Below the pieces are notes generated by a model. The model was not told the origin of the DNA, ran no database searches, and saw nothing but the letters and a program-made list of their open reading frames with translations. The position numbers were made by a program, and so were the translations under genes. A stretch of 64,000 bases of DNA from Roseobacter sp. MH60115 (GTDB taxonomy: Bacteria > Pseudomonadota > Alphaproteobacteria > Rhodobacterales > Rhodobacteraceae). Of this stretch, positions 36,212 to 45,704 are shown piece after piece (position 1 is the first letter of the stretch; each line of letters opens with the position of its first letter). The stretch spans positions 806,001 to 870,000 of the forward strand of contig NZ_JADOBQ010000002.1 in the NCBI RefSeq assembly GCF_015644665.1, given 5' to 3'.

Positions 36212-36844
36212 ATGACCGACCATCTGACCGTTGTTGACCATCCGCTGGTGCAACACAAGCTGACGATCATGCGCGACAGGGGCACGCCGACCGCCGTTTT
36301 CCGCCAGTTGCTGCGCGAGATCAGCCAGCTCTTGGCCTATGAGGTGACGCGCGGCCTGCCGATGACCACCAAGCAGATCGAAACACCGATGCAGGTGATG
36401 GATGCGCCGACGCTGGATGGCAAGAAGCTCGCGCTGATCTCGATCCTGCGCGCAGGCAACGGGTTGCTTGACGGGGTGTTGGAACTGATCCCTTCCGCTC
36501 GCGTAGGGTTTGTCGGCCTCTACCGCGATGAAGAGACGCTGCAGCCCGTGCAATACTACTTCAAGGTGCCCGAAGGGCTGGATGATCGTCTGGTCATTGC
36601 TGTTGACCCGATGCTGGCCACCGGCAATTCATCCGTGGCCGCGGTCGATTTGCTGAAAAAAGCCGGTGCGACCAACATTCGCTTCCTGTGCCTGCTGGCA
36701 GCGCCCGAAGGGATTGCCCGCATGAAGGAGGCGCATCCGGATGTTCCCATCGTGACCGCCGCAGTGGACGAGAAACTGAACGACATCGGCTATATCGTGC
36801 CGGGTCTGGGCGACGCCGGTGACCGGATGTTCGGCACCAAGTAA
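36212..36844 (+). CDS. upp: Uracil phosphoribosyltransferase
   Basis: This 210-residue enzyme makes UMP from uracil and PRPP. The PRPP-binding motif is [15 protein letters not shown], with the flexible substrate region [19 protein letters not shown] before it and the C-terminal uracil site [18 protein letters not shown]. The start at 36212 has AGAGG upstream. It follows deoB by 95 bases and completes the salvage set: cytidine to uridine to uracil to UMP. Confidence 0.96.
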   Translation: MTDHLTVVDHPLVQHKLTIMRDRGTPTAVFRQLLREISQLLAYEVTRGLPMTTKQIETPMQVMDAPTLDGKKLALISILRAGNGLLDGVLELIPSARVGFVGLYRDEETLQPVQYYFKVPEGLDDRLVIAVDPMLATGNSSVAAVDLLKKAGATNIRFLCLLAAPEGIARMKEAHPDVPIVTAAVDEKLNDIGYIVPGLGDAGDRMFGTK

Positions 36845-36943
36845 AGATCACAGATGCCACAGCTGCCGTGGAAACGGCTGCGGCGAGCCTTGCTTTGAAT
36901 TTGCTCTTCGGGCATCGTCCCCCGGTATCTTGTGGGAGCAATG

Positions 36944-37573
36944 ATGAGACTTACCAGACTTGTCGCGATTCTAGCGGCCGCCGCATCCTTGGCGACCGGG
37001 GATCTGAGTGTTCAGGCGCAGACAACCGTCGCGCCCAAGGAATTTCCCCCAGCCGGTTATACGGGCCGTCAATACGTGGACAGCGCAGGCTGTGCCTTCA
37101 TTCGGGCCGGTGTCGACAACGCCGTGCAATGGGTGCCGCGTGTCACCCGGGAGCGTCGTCTGATCTGTGGCCAAAAACCCACCTTCACCGTGCGCGCCCC
37201 GGCGCCGCAGGCGCCAGCCGAAGGGTCCAGCAGAGTGCTGGTCCTCAATCCCGCATCTGCCCCGGTCGTCACGCGCCCGGGCGTACCGAACCGAACACCC
37301 TCGGCCCGAAGAGCGCCTGAGCCGAGCCTGGTGGGCACGGTTGTCACGCCATCGACTGCGGCCTCCAAAGGCGTTACGCCGACCACGCGCGTGCTGCCGC
37401 GCCATGTCTTTGAGGCACGGCGGAACACGCAGAATGTCAAAGTACCCAAAGGCTATCGATCGGTCTGGGAGGATGATCGTCTGAACCCGCGCCGGGCCGA
37501 GCAATCGCTGGCAGGGCATGAAGACATGCATCGGATCTGGACCAAATCTTCGCCCAGTAGGCTGATTGACTAG
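36944..37573 (+). CDS. Secreted protein of unknown function
   Basis: The 209-residue product has an N-terminal signal peptide (about residues 1-27). A small domain with two cysteines follows (GRQYVDSAGCAFIRAG and RRLICGQKP), of a type I associate with Rhodobacterales envelope proteins sometimes annotated SPOR-related, though no SPOR domain is evident. A long Pro/Thr/Ser-rich, low-complexity middle (about 80-155) precedes a basic C-terminus. The start ATG at 36944 is five bases after GGGAG. Its TAG stop shares a CTAG palindrome with the convergent gene's stop. Confidence 0.62.
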   Translation: MRLTRLVAILAAAASLATGDLSVQAQTTVAPKEFPPAGYTGRQYVDSAGCAFIRAGVDNAVQWVPRVTRERRLICGQKPTFTVRAPAPQAPAEGSSRVLVLNPASAPVVTRPGVPNRTPSARRAPEPSLVGTVVTPSTAASKGVTPTTRVLPRHVFEARRNTQNVKVPKGYRSVWEDDRLNPRRAEQSLAGHEDMHRIWTKSSPSRLID

Positions 37574-38583
37574 CCACCACAGATGTTTTGCAGGCGCAGC
37601 CAGTCTGCGTCGCTGAGAAGGGCCTTGGGCTCTTTGCCGGCCATCGGGTCGGCTTCGATCAGGGGCAGCACGGTCTCGCCGGTGATATCGCGGGCATAGG
37701 CGTAGGGGGCGCTGCGCAGGTTTGCCGCGGCAAAGACAGGCAGGAGGCTTTCGGGCGAAGGAACGGGTCTGTCGCGGGTCAGCAGGGTTTCGGCATAGCT
37801 GTCCAGAATTTCGCTTTTCAGCTGTCCGGTGGTGAGCAATTGAAAGCTGGCCCAGGTCCCGCTGACGTCCAGCAGGTCGTGCAGGGGATCGCGCGCGCGG
37901 GACAGGCTTTGCTCGACCAGCGCAAACCCGCCCGCCACATCCGGTTCCTCGAAGTCTTCCACCAGCGCGCGGTTCAACAGGATGTGCCGCCCGGGCAGAT
38001 GCAGGCTGGTCTGAACGGTGCCGGGCAGGATGCTGATCCGGTCCGCCCCAAGCCGCGCCCGGAAGGTCGCCAGCGCTCGCAGCCCCGCGGGTTCGGCACA
38101 GGCGGGGCCGGTCATCCGCTCGATCCGACGCAACAAGGCATCGCCGATCTCAACGCGTTTGACCTCCGGCACAACCGCCAGCGTGTGGTCGATCAGAGCG
38201 CGGGGCACCCAGAACACCCCCACCGCGACAACCGCCGCAATCGACAGCGACATGCCCAGCCAGCGCAGCCGTCCGGGCCGGGGGCGCGTCCGCTCCACCG
38301 CGCGGCGCAGCTTTTCGATGGCATCGATCATATGGTGTTCGTCTTCGCCCAACTCCAGGGTTTCGCCGGTGTCGCCATCAGGGTGGTAGAGCGCGGGGCG
38401 CTTTCCCGGATTGGCCCGTTGGATGGCGGCCAAGGACCAATGCGTGATGGCCCGATCCTGCAGATCCGAGATCATCAGGGTGGCGTCACCGATGGAGATG
38501 ATCACCTCGCGCCGCTGATCCTCCGGCGACGCACGCCAGAGGCCGCTGGCTTCCAGCCGGGCGTATTTCTTGAGGGCGGTCAT
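37570..38583 (-). CDS. Single-pass membrane protein of unknown function
   Basis: The 337-residue protein has a cytoplasmic N-terminal domain of about 105 residues (VIISIGDATLMISDLQDRAITHWSL-type beta strands), one transmembrane helix (LGMSLSIAAVVAVGVFWVP) and a large periplasmic domain. The last contains ERMTGPACAEPAG and HILLNRALVEDFEEPDVAGGF, positioned like the membrane-associated peptidase M48 region but lacking HEXXH, so it is unlikely to be an active protease. The last four bases overlap the convergent gene. Confidence 0.62.
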   Translation of the reverse strand: MTALKKYARLEASGLWRASPEDQRREVIISIGDATLMISDLQDRAITHWSLAAIQRANPGKRPALYHPDGDTGETLELGEDEHHMIDAIEKLRRAVERTRPRPGRLRWLGMSLSIAAVVAVGVFWVPRALIDHTLAVVPEVKRVEIGDALLRRIERMTGPACAEPAGLRALATFRARLGADRISILPGTVQTSLHLPGRHILLNRALVEDFEEPDVAGGFALVEQSLSRARDPLHDLLDVSGTWASFQLLTTGQLKSEILDSYAETLLTRDRPVPSPESLLPVFAAANLRSAPYAYARDITGETVLPLIEADPMAGKEPKALLSDADWLRLQNICGG

Positions 38584-38650
38584 TTCGGTGATCTGCTGCT
38601 CGTTGGTGCTTTGCCACAGCTTACCATCTGGCTGTCGCCGGGCAAAGGGG

Positions 38651-38678
38651 CAGGTAGGGTGGGCTTCAGGCCACCTTT
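38651..38678 (+). repeat. Dispersed palindromic repeat, family A (single unit)
   Basis: CAGGTAGGGTGGGCTTCAGG followed by CCACCTTT matches the units at 16865-16966. It lies between the start side of the membrane-protein gene and the stop of the acyl-CoA synthetase gene, ten bases from the latter. Confidence 0.85.
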
Positions 38679-38688
38679 GGCATGTCGA

Positions 38689-40320
38689 TCAGGACATATC
38701 CCGGGCGCGCTTGCGTAATTCGAACTTCTGGATCTTGCCGGTGGAGGTTTTGGGCAGCTCTTCGAACACCACATGTTTGGGCGTCTTGAACCCGGCAAGT
38801 CTTTCCCGCGTGAAAGCAATCAGACCCGCCGCATCGACGGTTGCTCCGGATTTGAGCTCGACAAAGGCGCAGGGGACTTCGCCCCATTTCTCATCCGGCT
38901 TGGCCACGACGGCAGCCAGCATGACGTCTTCGTGTCCCATCAGCACGCCCTCGACTTCGACGGACGAGATGTTCTCCCCGCCGGAAATGATGATGTCCTT
39001 GGCCCGGTCGGCGATCTGCATATAGCCATCTTCATGCTGCACCGCGATATCCCCGGAATGAAAATACCCGCCCGCAAAGGCTTCTTCGGTCGCCTGCATA
39101 TTCTTGTAATAGCCTTTCATGACGGCGTTGCCGCGGATCATGATCTCGCCCTGGGCTTTGCCGTCCATTGCCACCTGCTGCATATTTTCGTCCAGCACGG
39201 TGATGTCCTCCATAATTGGAAAGGCCACCCCCTGACGCGCTTTCACTGCCGCCCGGTCGGGCTTTGCCAACCCATCCCAATCCGCGCCGCGCCACAGGCA
39301 TTCGGTCACATGGCCATAGGTCTCTGTGAGCCCATAGACCTGCGTGACGTTGAAGCCGAGGGTTTCGATCTTGCTGAGCGTGGCGGGGGCAGGGGGCGCG
39401 CCCGCCGTAAAAACCTGCACCGCGTGATCGAAGCTGCGCCGCTCCTCTGCAGGGGCATTCACCAGCATGTTCAGCACGATGGGCGCTCCGCCCAGATGGG
39501 TCACGCCTTCATCCGCAATTGCGCCGAAAATGGCGGGTGCGGTGATGTCTCGGCAGCAGACAATCGTGCCGCCCAGCAGCGGCATCATCCAGGTGTGGTT
39601 CCAGCCATTGCAATGAAAAAGAGGCACAATCGTCAGGTACACCGGGTGCAGCACCATGCGCCAGCTCACCACCGTGCCCATCGTCATCAGATAGGCACCG
39701 CGATGGTGATAGACCACCCCCTTGGGCCGCCCGGTGGTGCCGGAGGTGTAGTTCAGCGCGAGGCTCTCCCACTCGTCCTGCGGCAGGATCCAGTCAAACG
39801 CCGGGTCCGCGCCCGCAATCATCTCCTCATAGGTCTCGTGGCGGCCCGACGCAGGGTACCCAGCGTCCGTATCGGGCACTTCGATCAGGGCGGGCGCGGT
39901 GCCATCCATCTGCGCGCAAGCGGCTTCTGCCAATCCCAGAAACTGGCTGTCCACCAGCACGATCTTTGCTTCGCCGTGGCTAAAAATATACGCTACCGTA
40001 TCGACATCCAGCCGCGTGTTGATCGTGTTCAGCACCGCGCCGCAGGCGGGCACCCCAAAACTCGCTTCGACCTGTGCGGGCACATTGGGCAACAGCGTTG
40101 CCACCACGTCGCCGGACACCACCCCGCGTGCGGCCAGCGCCGACGCAAGCCGCGTGCAGCGGTCGTGATATTGCGCATAGCTCACCCGATGCGCGCCATG
40201 GATCACCGCCGGGTGGTTGGCAAAAACGTGCGCCGCGCGCTTCAAATGTGACAGCGGGGTCAGCGGCACATAGTTGGCCGCACATTTGTCCAGCCCGGTT
40301 TCGTCACTCATCCAGCCCAT
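38689..40320 (-). CDS. Acyl-CoA synthetase (AMP-binding, medium/long-chain type)
   Basis: The 543-residue adenylate-forming ligase has the P-loop LNYTSGTTGRPKGVVYHHRG, YGLTETYGHV, the YHSGDIAV-type A8 loop (FHSGDIAVQHEDGYM), and the catalytic C-terminal PKTSTGKIQKFELR. It resembles the group of fatty acyl- and methylmercaptopropionyl-CoA ligases in roseobacters, and lies near a DmdC-like dehydrogenase, but DmdB identity cannot be claimed from sequence alone. The start at 40320 has GGGAGGA upstream; the frame is open 41 codons further without support. Confidence 0.85.
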   Translation of the reverse strand: MGWMSDETGLDKCAANYVPLTPLSHLKRAAHVFANHPAVIHGAHRVSYAQYHDRCTRLASALAARGVVSGDVVATLLPNVPAQVEASFGVPACGAVLNTINTRLDVDTVAYIFSHGEAKIVLVDSQFLGLAEAACAQMDGTAPALIEVPDTDAGYPASGRHETYEEMIAGADPAFDWILPQDEWESLALNYTSGTTGRPKGVVYHHRGAYLMTMGTVVSWRMVLHPVYLTIVPLFHCNGWNHTWMMPLLGGTIVCCRDITAPAIFGAIADEGVTHLGGAPIVLNMLVNAPAEERRSFDHAVQVFTAGAPPAPATLSKIETLGFNVTQVYGLTETYGHVTECLWRGADWDGLAKPDRAAVKARQGVAFPIMEDITVLDENMQQVAMDGKAQGEIMIRGNAVMKGYYKNMQATEEAFAGGYFHSGDIAVQHEDGYMQIADRAKDIIISGGENISSVEVEGVLMGHEDVMLAAVVAKPDEKWGEVPCAFVELKSGATVDAAGLIAFTRERLAGFKTPKHVVFEELPKTSTGKIQKFELRKRARDMS

Positions 40321-40457
40321 TTGGTCGTCCTCCCCGATTGCCGTTGGCAGTTTACGTGCCGCAAGGCTAGTAGGATATTGTTCTTGTGGCGTTTGGAAAG
40401 TCAATTGTCTTACATTTGGAGCGCGCGCCGGTTTCGATATCACCTTAGGAGGCTGGT

Positions 40458-41162
40458 GTGATCATTTCCCGGGGCCGGAACTACATCTTCGTGCATATTC
40501 CCAAAACCGGGGGCACTGCGCTGGCACTGGCCCTCGAAGCGCGGGCGATGAAAGACGATATCCTGATCGGAGACACGCCAAAGGCGCGTCGCCGCAAGGG
40601 GCGGCTCAAGACCCTCACGCCGCGTGGGCGGCTGTGGAAGCATGCGACGCTGGCCGATATCGACGGGGTGCTGTCTCCGCCGGAGATCGCGCGGATGTTC
40701 ACCTTCACCCTGGTCCGCAATCCCTGGGACCGGATGGTGAGCTACTATTCCTGGCTCCAGGTCCAAAGCTTCGATCACCCTGCGGTTGGTCTGGCACAGT
40801 CCCGCAGCTTTGCCGCGTTTCTCGCGGAGCCCTTTATTCAGGACAGCCTGCGCCACTCTCCGGCGCGCAGCTACATGCAGGATGTCGCGGGGGTTGAGCG
40901 CTGTGAGCTCTATATCCGGCTTGAGCACTTCGAGGCCGACGCTGCAACGCTTGTTGCCAATCTGGGGTTTCCTCTGGTCCTGCCCCACGCGAATGCCTCC
41001 AAACGGCCACATGACTACCGGTCGCTCTATGACGCAGAAACACGGGCACGTGTCGAAGACTTCTGCGCTGAGGACATAGCGCGGTTCGGCTATCGCTTTG
41101 ATCCCGGGCCCAGTCATCCCTTGGAAGGCCAGGCGCGTGGGGGTGATCCCGGGGTGGCCTGA
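40458..41162 (+). CDS. Sulfotransferase family protein
   Basis: This 234-residue cytoplasmic sulfotransferase-fold protein carries the PAPS 5'-phosphosulfate loop HIPKTGGTALALAL and the 3'-phosphate motif FTLVRNPWDRMVSYY. Bacterial members sulfate carbohydrates or other small acceptors; the acceptor here is unknown. It starts at GTG 40458 with AGGAGG five bases before. The stop codon and final residues (about DPGVA) are encoded by the first unit of a family A repeat, so the native C-terminus has probably been replaced or truncated. Confidence 0.82.
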   Translation: MIISRGRNYIFVHIPKTGGTALALALEARAMKDDILIGDTPKARRRKGRLKTLTPRGRLWKHATLADIDGVLSPPEIARMFTFTLVRNPWDRMVSYYSWLQVQSFDHPAVGLAQSRSFAAFLAEPFIQDSLRHSPARSYMQDVAGVERCELYIRLEHFEADAATLVANLGFPLVLPHANASKRPHDYRSLYDAETRARVEDFCAEDIARFGYRFDPGPSHPLEGQARGGDPGVA

Positions 41163-41225
41163 AGCCCACCCTACCTGCCAGAACCAACGGACGAGACCAA
41201 CAGGTAAGGTGGGCTTTAGGCCACC
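41153..41225. repeat. Inverted pair of dispersed palindromic repeat, family A
   Basis: Unit 1, GGTGGCCTGAAGCCCACCCT (41153-41172) plus ACCTG, faces unit 2, CAGGTAAGGTGGGCTTTAGG followed by CCACC (41201-41225), across about 25 bases. Unit 1 supplies the stop codon of the sulfotransferase gene. The pair lies between that gene and the convergent fadJ-type gene. Confidence 0.88.
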
Positions 41226-41272
41226 GCTTGGGCGCGCCAGGTCGATATCTCTGGCGCGCGGCGACGGGGGTG

Positions 41273-43474
41273 CTAGGCCGCTGCTGCAGTCTTGCTGAAC
41301 CGTCCGTAGAACGTCTGGTTCTTTGCGGCCATCTCCCGCAACAGATCCGGGCAGGCGAAGCGATCCCCAAAGGCCTCTGTCAGCGCGTCGCACCGCTCAG
41401 CGGCATAGGGCGCGCCGATCATGTCGAGCCAGCTCAGCGGGCCACCGGACCAGGGCGCAAAGCCCCAGCCGAGGATGGCGCCCACGTCACCTTCGCGGAT
41501 GTCCATGAGCACGCCTTCTTCCAGCGCACGGACTGCTTCCAGCGACTGGGCAAAGAGCAGGCGGTGCTGCACATCCGTCAGCTCCGGCTGCTCCTCCGCC
41601 GGCGGGTACTTCTCGCCAAGACCCTCCCACAGTCCCTGACGTTTGCCTTTGTCGTCATAGGCATAGAAGCCTGCGGCGGACTTGCGTCCCAACCGGCCTT
41701 CGCTCTCCATCCAGAAGATTACCTCGTCCACGACGCCGTCGGGATAGGCGTCGCCCATCGCGGATTTCGTGGCGCGGGCGATCTTGGCGCCGAGGTCGAT
41801 GGAGGTCTCATCCACCAGTTGCAGCGGCCCCAGAGGCATCCCCACCAGACGTGCCGCATTCTCGATGAGCGCGGGTTCAACGCCTTCCGCGACCATGCGG
41901 ATACCTTCGTTGATGTAAGGAATGATGCAGCGGTTGGCGTAGAAGAACCGCGCATCGTTTACGACAATCGGCGTCTTGCGGATCTGGCGCACGTAGTCGA
42001 GCGCCTTGGCCACGGCGCGGTCGCCGGTGCCCTTGCCCTTGATGATCTCCACCAGCAGCATCTTCTCGACGGGCGAGAAGAAGTGGATGCCGATGAACTG
42101 CTCAGGCCTTGAAGACGCCTTGGCCAACTCCGTGATCGGCAGAGTGGAGGTGTTGGAGGCAAAGATACAGTCCTCGGGGATCACCGCCTCGACCTTTTGC
42201 GTCATCTCGGCCTTGACCTTGGGGTCCTCAAAGACCGCCTCGATGATCAGATCGCAGCCCTTGAGCGCGTCCAGATCGGTGGTGGCGGTGATCAGGCTGA
42301 GCAGCTGTTCTTTCTTCTCCGGCGTGGTTTTCTTGCGCTGAATACCCTTGTCGGCGAAGTTGGCTGTATAGGCCTTGCCCTTGTCGGCGGCTTCCTGCGT
42401 CTGGTCGATCAGGACCACCTCGATACCGGCCTGGGCGGAGACCAGCGAAATGCCCGCGCCCATCATGCCCGCGCCGAGAACGCCCAGTTTTTTCACTCTC
42501 TGGTCGGCCACGTCCTGAGGGCGCACGGCGCCTTTCTCGAGCGCTTCCTTGTTGATGAAAAGCGAGCGGATCATCGCCTCAGAGGAGGGGTTCATCAAAA
42601 CGCTCGTGAACCAGCGCGCCTCGATCTTCAGCGCGGTGTCGAAGGGCACCAGCGCGCCTTCATAGACCGCGGAAAGCAGTGCCTTGGCCGCCGGATAAAC
42701 CCCTTGGGTCTTGCCGTTGACCATCGCCGAAGCCCCCACGAAGGTCATGAAGCCCGCCGGATGATAGGGCGCGCCGCCGGGCATCTTGTAGCCCTTGGCG
42801 TCCCAAGGCTTCACCAGATCGGCGTCCTTGGCGTTCAGCACCCAGTCGCGGGCTGCGGCCATGGGGTCGTCGGAAACCTCGTCGATCAGACCGGCTGCCT
42901 TGGCCTTGACCGGGTCCACCAGCTTGCCTTCCAGCAGGAAGGGGGAGGCGGCCATTGCCCCCATCTTGCGCACCAGCCGTGTAGTGCCACCGGCACCGGG
43001 GAAGATGCCCACCATGATCTCGGGCAAGCCGATCTTGGCCTTGGGGTTGTTCGCGGCAAAGATGCGATGGCACGACAGTGGCAGTTCCAGACCAATCCCC
43101 AACGCCGTACCGGGCAGCACGCAGGCCACGGGCTTGCCGCCTTTCTGCGTCCTGGGGTCCATGCCCGCCAGTTCGATCTTGCGCAGCAGGCGGTGCATGT
43201 CCATGACACCGTCAAAAAGGCCTTTGGCCGGGTTCTCGCCCGCATCCGCCTTCATCTTGGCAATCAGGTTCAGGTCCATCCCACCGGCAAAAGAACCCTC
43301 CTTGCCGGAGGTCAGGATGATGCCCTTCACGGCCTCATCGGCCAGCGCCTCATCCATGAGTTTGTCGACCTGCGTAAGCCCCTCATAGGACATCACGTTC
43401 ATGGATTTTCCGGGCACATCCCAGGTGATCGTGGCGATGCCGTCGCCATCGGTCTTGCTTGTAAACTCGGTCAT
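41273..43474 (-). CDS. Bifunctional enoyl-CoA hydratase/3-hydroxyacyl-CoA dehydrogenase (FadB/FadJ type)
   Basis: This 733-residue alpha-subunit catalyses hydration and dehydrogenation in fatty-acid beta-oxidation. The N-terminal crotonase domain has GGMDLNLIAKM and the conserved acid of GLPEIMVGIFPGAGGT. The Rossmann domain starts at VLGAGMMGAGISLV (near residue 333), followed by the HFFSPVEKMLLVEII catalytic His region and a C-terminal 3HCDH repeat. It is the last gene of the beta-oxidation operon; its ATG overlaps the preceding stop (ATGA). The thiolase partner is two genes upstream. Confidence 0.94.
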   Translation of the reverse strand: MTEFTSKTDGDGIATITWDVPGKSMNVMSYEGLTQVDKLMDEALADEAVKGIILTSGKEGSFAGGMDLNLIAKMKADAGENPAKGLFDGVMDMHRLLRKIELAGMDPRTQKGGKPVACVLPGTALGIGLELPLSCHRIFAANNPKAKIGLPEIMVGIFPGAGGTTRLVRKMGAMAASPFLLEGKLVDPVKAKAAGLIDEVSDDPMAAARDWVLNAKDADLVKPWDAKGYKMPGGAPYHPAGFMTFVGASAMVNGKTQGVYPAAKALLSAVYEGALVPFDTALKIEARWFTSVLMNPSSEAMIRSLFINKEALEKGAVRPQDVADQRVKKLGVLGAGMMGAGISLVSAQAGIEVVLIDQTQEAADKGKAYTANFADKGIQRKKTTPEKKEQLLSLITATTDLDALKGCDLIIEAVFEDPKVKAEMTQKVEAVIPEDCIFASNTSTLPITELAKASSRPEQFIGIHFFSPVEKMLLVEIIKGKGTGDRAVAKALDYVRQIRKTPIVVNDARFFYANRCIIPYINEGIRMVAEGVEPALIENAARLVGMPLGPLQLVDETSIDLGAKIARATKSAMGDAYPDGVVDEVIFWMESEGRLGRKSAAGFYAYDDKGKRQGLWEGLGEKYPPAEEQPELTDVQHRLLFAQSLEAVRALEEGVLMDIREGDVGAILGWGFAPWSGGPLSWLDMIGAPYAAERCDALTEAFGDRFACPDLLREMAAKNQTFYGRFSKTAAAA

Positions 43475-44421
43475 GTCCGGGTCCTTTCTTGGATGGTTCT
43501 GAGGGTCACCAAGGCGTTCGACGGCTTGGGGACGTTATACGGGAAATTAGAGTTGGAAAGCGAATTGGTTACCGATTTCAGGTACCAGCTGGTGTTCTCG
43601 CGCTTGAGCACCATGCGCGATTTGATGGGACCAAAGACGCAGGTCTCGCCCGCGCAGAATTCAGTGGCATGGTAGCCGCAGATCAGATCGCTGGAGATGA
43701 ACTCCGCCTTCTCCGCGCGCCGCACCAGCCGGTCGCAGGATTTCTCCTCCAGCAGGTCGCGCAGCATGTCAAAAAAGGGTCGCACCTCCTCTGGCGTCGA
43801 AATGATCGTATCGGTGGATTCGGTGTGCGAGGTATAGGGGAAGAGCAGGTAGCTACAGTAAAGCGTCAGATCGTCCCGATTGTTGGCATCGGAAAGCTCG
43901 TTGATGAAATTCTGGTAGATGGTGAGCGGCGCGACCGACAGCCGGCGCGCGTCGTTTTCCGGCGACCGCGGCGCCAGCAATCCGTCCCCGTGCTTTTGCA
44001 CACGGGGGACGTAGATCGGCCAATGGGGATTATCCAACATGCTATCCAGTTCCAGCATCTTCCAGACGTCGTCCTCGCGGATCAAAACCATGCGGTTTGC
44101 GTAGCTTTCAATCACCGGGACCGCGTCGCGCAACGTGTGGGTGACGTGGTGCCCGGTGATGTAGTTCTCGCTGAGAAACTCAGCATCTGTGGCCAGACGC
44201 ACCAGGTTGGTCGCGCCCAGCCCCTTGATGGCCTGACCAAAGGTCACCATCCCATCGATCAGGTCTTCCCGCGTCTCCACGATGACTTCGTGGCTCAGCG
44301 TGCGCCACATGTGGGGCAGCTTGACGCGTTCCAGTAACGTCACCGCATCTTCCGTCATGATCGCGTTGGATATTGCGTCCAACGTGTCCTGATAGATTGC
44401 GATGGCGTCGGCGGGGGTCAC
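43471..44421 (-). CDS. Unknown protein with internal duplication (NTF2-like halves)
   Basis: The 316-residue soluble protein is built of two similar halves. Residues 90-145 contain HHVTHTLRDAVPV, ANRMVLIREDDVWKML and HWPIYVPR. Residues 245-305 contain YHATEFCAGETCV, KSRMVLKRENTSWYL and NFPYNVPK. Spacing and pattern (helical start, then curved beta-sheet strands) suggest tandem SnoaL/NTF2-like domains. It is wedged between thiolase (three-base gap) and FadB/J (ATGA overlap), so it is surely co-expressed with beta-oxidation. An accessory or regulatory role is inference; I know no assigned function. Confidence 0.7.
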   Translation of the reverse strand: MTPADAIAIYQDTLDAISNAIMTEDAVTLLERVKLPHMWRTLSHEVIVETREDLIDGMVTFGQAIKGLGATNLVRLATDAEFLSENYITGHHVTHTLRDAVPVIESYANRMVLIREDDVWKMLELDSMLDNPHWPIYVPRVQKHGDGLLAPRSPENDARRLSVAPLTIYQNFINELSDANNRDDLTLYCSYLLFPYTSHTESTDTIISTPEEVRPFFDMLRDLLEEKSCDRLVRRAEKAEFISSDLICGYHATEFCAGETCVFGPIKSRMVLKRENTSWYLKSVTNSLSNSNFPYNVPKPSNALVTLRTIQERTRT

Positions 44422-44424
44422 AAA

Positions 44425-45636
44425 TCAGACCCGCTCGATGATCGTGGCGGCTCCCATTCCTGATGCAATACACAAGGTGGCAAGGCCGGTTTCCTTATCC
44501 GCCCGCTCCATCTCATCCAGCAGGGTGCCGATGATCATCGCGCCGGTGGCCCCCAGCGGGTGGCCCATAGCGATCGATCCGCCGTTGACGTTGACCTTTT
44601 CACTTTCCACATCAAAGGCTTGCATGAAGCGCAAGACGACGGCGGCAAAGGCTTCGTTCACTTCGAAAAGGTCGATATCCTTGATGTTCATGCCATTGTC
44701 GGCAAGGATTTTCTCGGTCACGGGAACGGGACCGGTCAGCATGATTGTCGGGTCGGTGCCGATTTTCGCCGTGGCGCGGATGCGAGCGCGGGGCTTCAGC
44801 CCATGCTTTTCACCGAAGGCCTTGGAACCGATCAGGACCGCAGCGGCCCCATCCACGATGCCGGACGAATTGCCCGCATGGTGGATGTGGTTGATCTTCT
44901 CCAGATGCGGGTATTTCATCAGCGCGACCTTGTCGAAACCGGGCATGACCTCGCCCATCGCCTGAAACGCCGGGTTCAGCCCGCCAAGGGACTGCATATC
45001 CGTCTGCGGGCGCATGTATTCGTCATGATCGAGGATGGGCAGGCCGTTCTGGTCCTTGATTTCAATGACCGATTTGGCAAAGCGTTTGTCATCCCATGCC
45101 GCTTTGGCCCGACGTTGGGATTCCACCGCCAATTGGTCGGCATCGTCGCGGGTAAAGCCGTACTCCGTGGCAATGATATCCGCACTGATGCCTTGAGGGA
45201 CAAAGTATTTCTCCATGGCCAGCGTCGGGTCCACGGCGATTGCCGCGCCGTCAGAGCCCATCGCCACACGACCCATCATCTCGACACCGCCCGCGATGTA
45301 ACCATCGCCTGCGCCACCCTTAACCTGATTGGCCGCCAAATTCACCGCCTCCATGCCGGAGGCGCAGAAGCGATTGATCGCGAGGCCGGGGATGCGCTCG
45401 TCCAGATCGGAGGCCAGCACGGCCGAGCGCGCGAGGCACCCACCTTGCTCCATCACCTGGGTGACATTGCCCCAGATCACGTCCTCGACGGCATGACCTT
45501 CGAGGTTGTTGCGCTCTTTCACGGCGTTCAGCGTCTGGGCCGAGAGGCGCAGCGAGGTCACCTCGTGCAGGCTGCCGTCCTTGCGGCCCTTGCCGCGCGG
45601 TGTGCGCAATGCGTCATAGATGTAAGCTTCGGTCAT
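44425..45636 (-). CDS. Acetyl-CoA C-acyltransferase (thiolase, FadA type)
   Basis: This 403-residue thiolase cleaves 3-ketoacyl-CoA with CoA. The nucleophilic cysteine is in NRFCASGMEAVNLA, with the NEAFAAVVLRF and GGSIAMGHPLGATGA histidine motifs, and the second cysteine in TLCIASGMGAAT. The start has GGAG upstream. Position in the operon with FadB/J makes it the beta-subunit of the fatty-acid oxidation system rather than a biosynthetic thiolase. Confidence 0.93.
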   Translation of the reverse strand: MTEAYIYDALRTPRGKGRKDGSLHEVTSLRLSAQTLNAVKERNNLEGHAVEDVIWGNVTQVMEQGGCLARSAVLASDLDERIPGLAINRFCASGMEAVNLAANQVKGGAGDGYIAGGVEMMGRVAMGSDGAAIAVDPTLAMEKYFVPQGISADIIATEYGFTRDDADQLAVESQRRAKAAWDDKRFAKSVIEIKDQNGLPILDHDEYMRPQTDMQSLGGLNPAFQAMGEVMPGFDKVALMKYPHLEKINHIHHAGNSSGIVDGAAAVLIGSKAFGEKHGLKPRARIRATAKIGTDPTIMLTGPVPVTEKILADNGMNIKDIDLFEVNEAFAAVVLRFMQAFDVESEKVNVNGGSIAMGHPLGATGAMIIGTLLDEMERADKETGLATLCIASGMGAATIIERV

Positions 45637-45704
45637 ATGTGTCTCCTTCTCGCACGGGTTCCGCGCGGTATCTTGATCAAGCGCGGTGCCGCGCAGCGTG
45701 TCAG

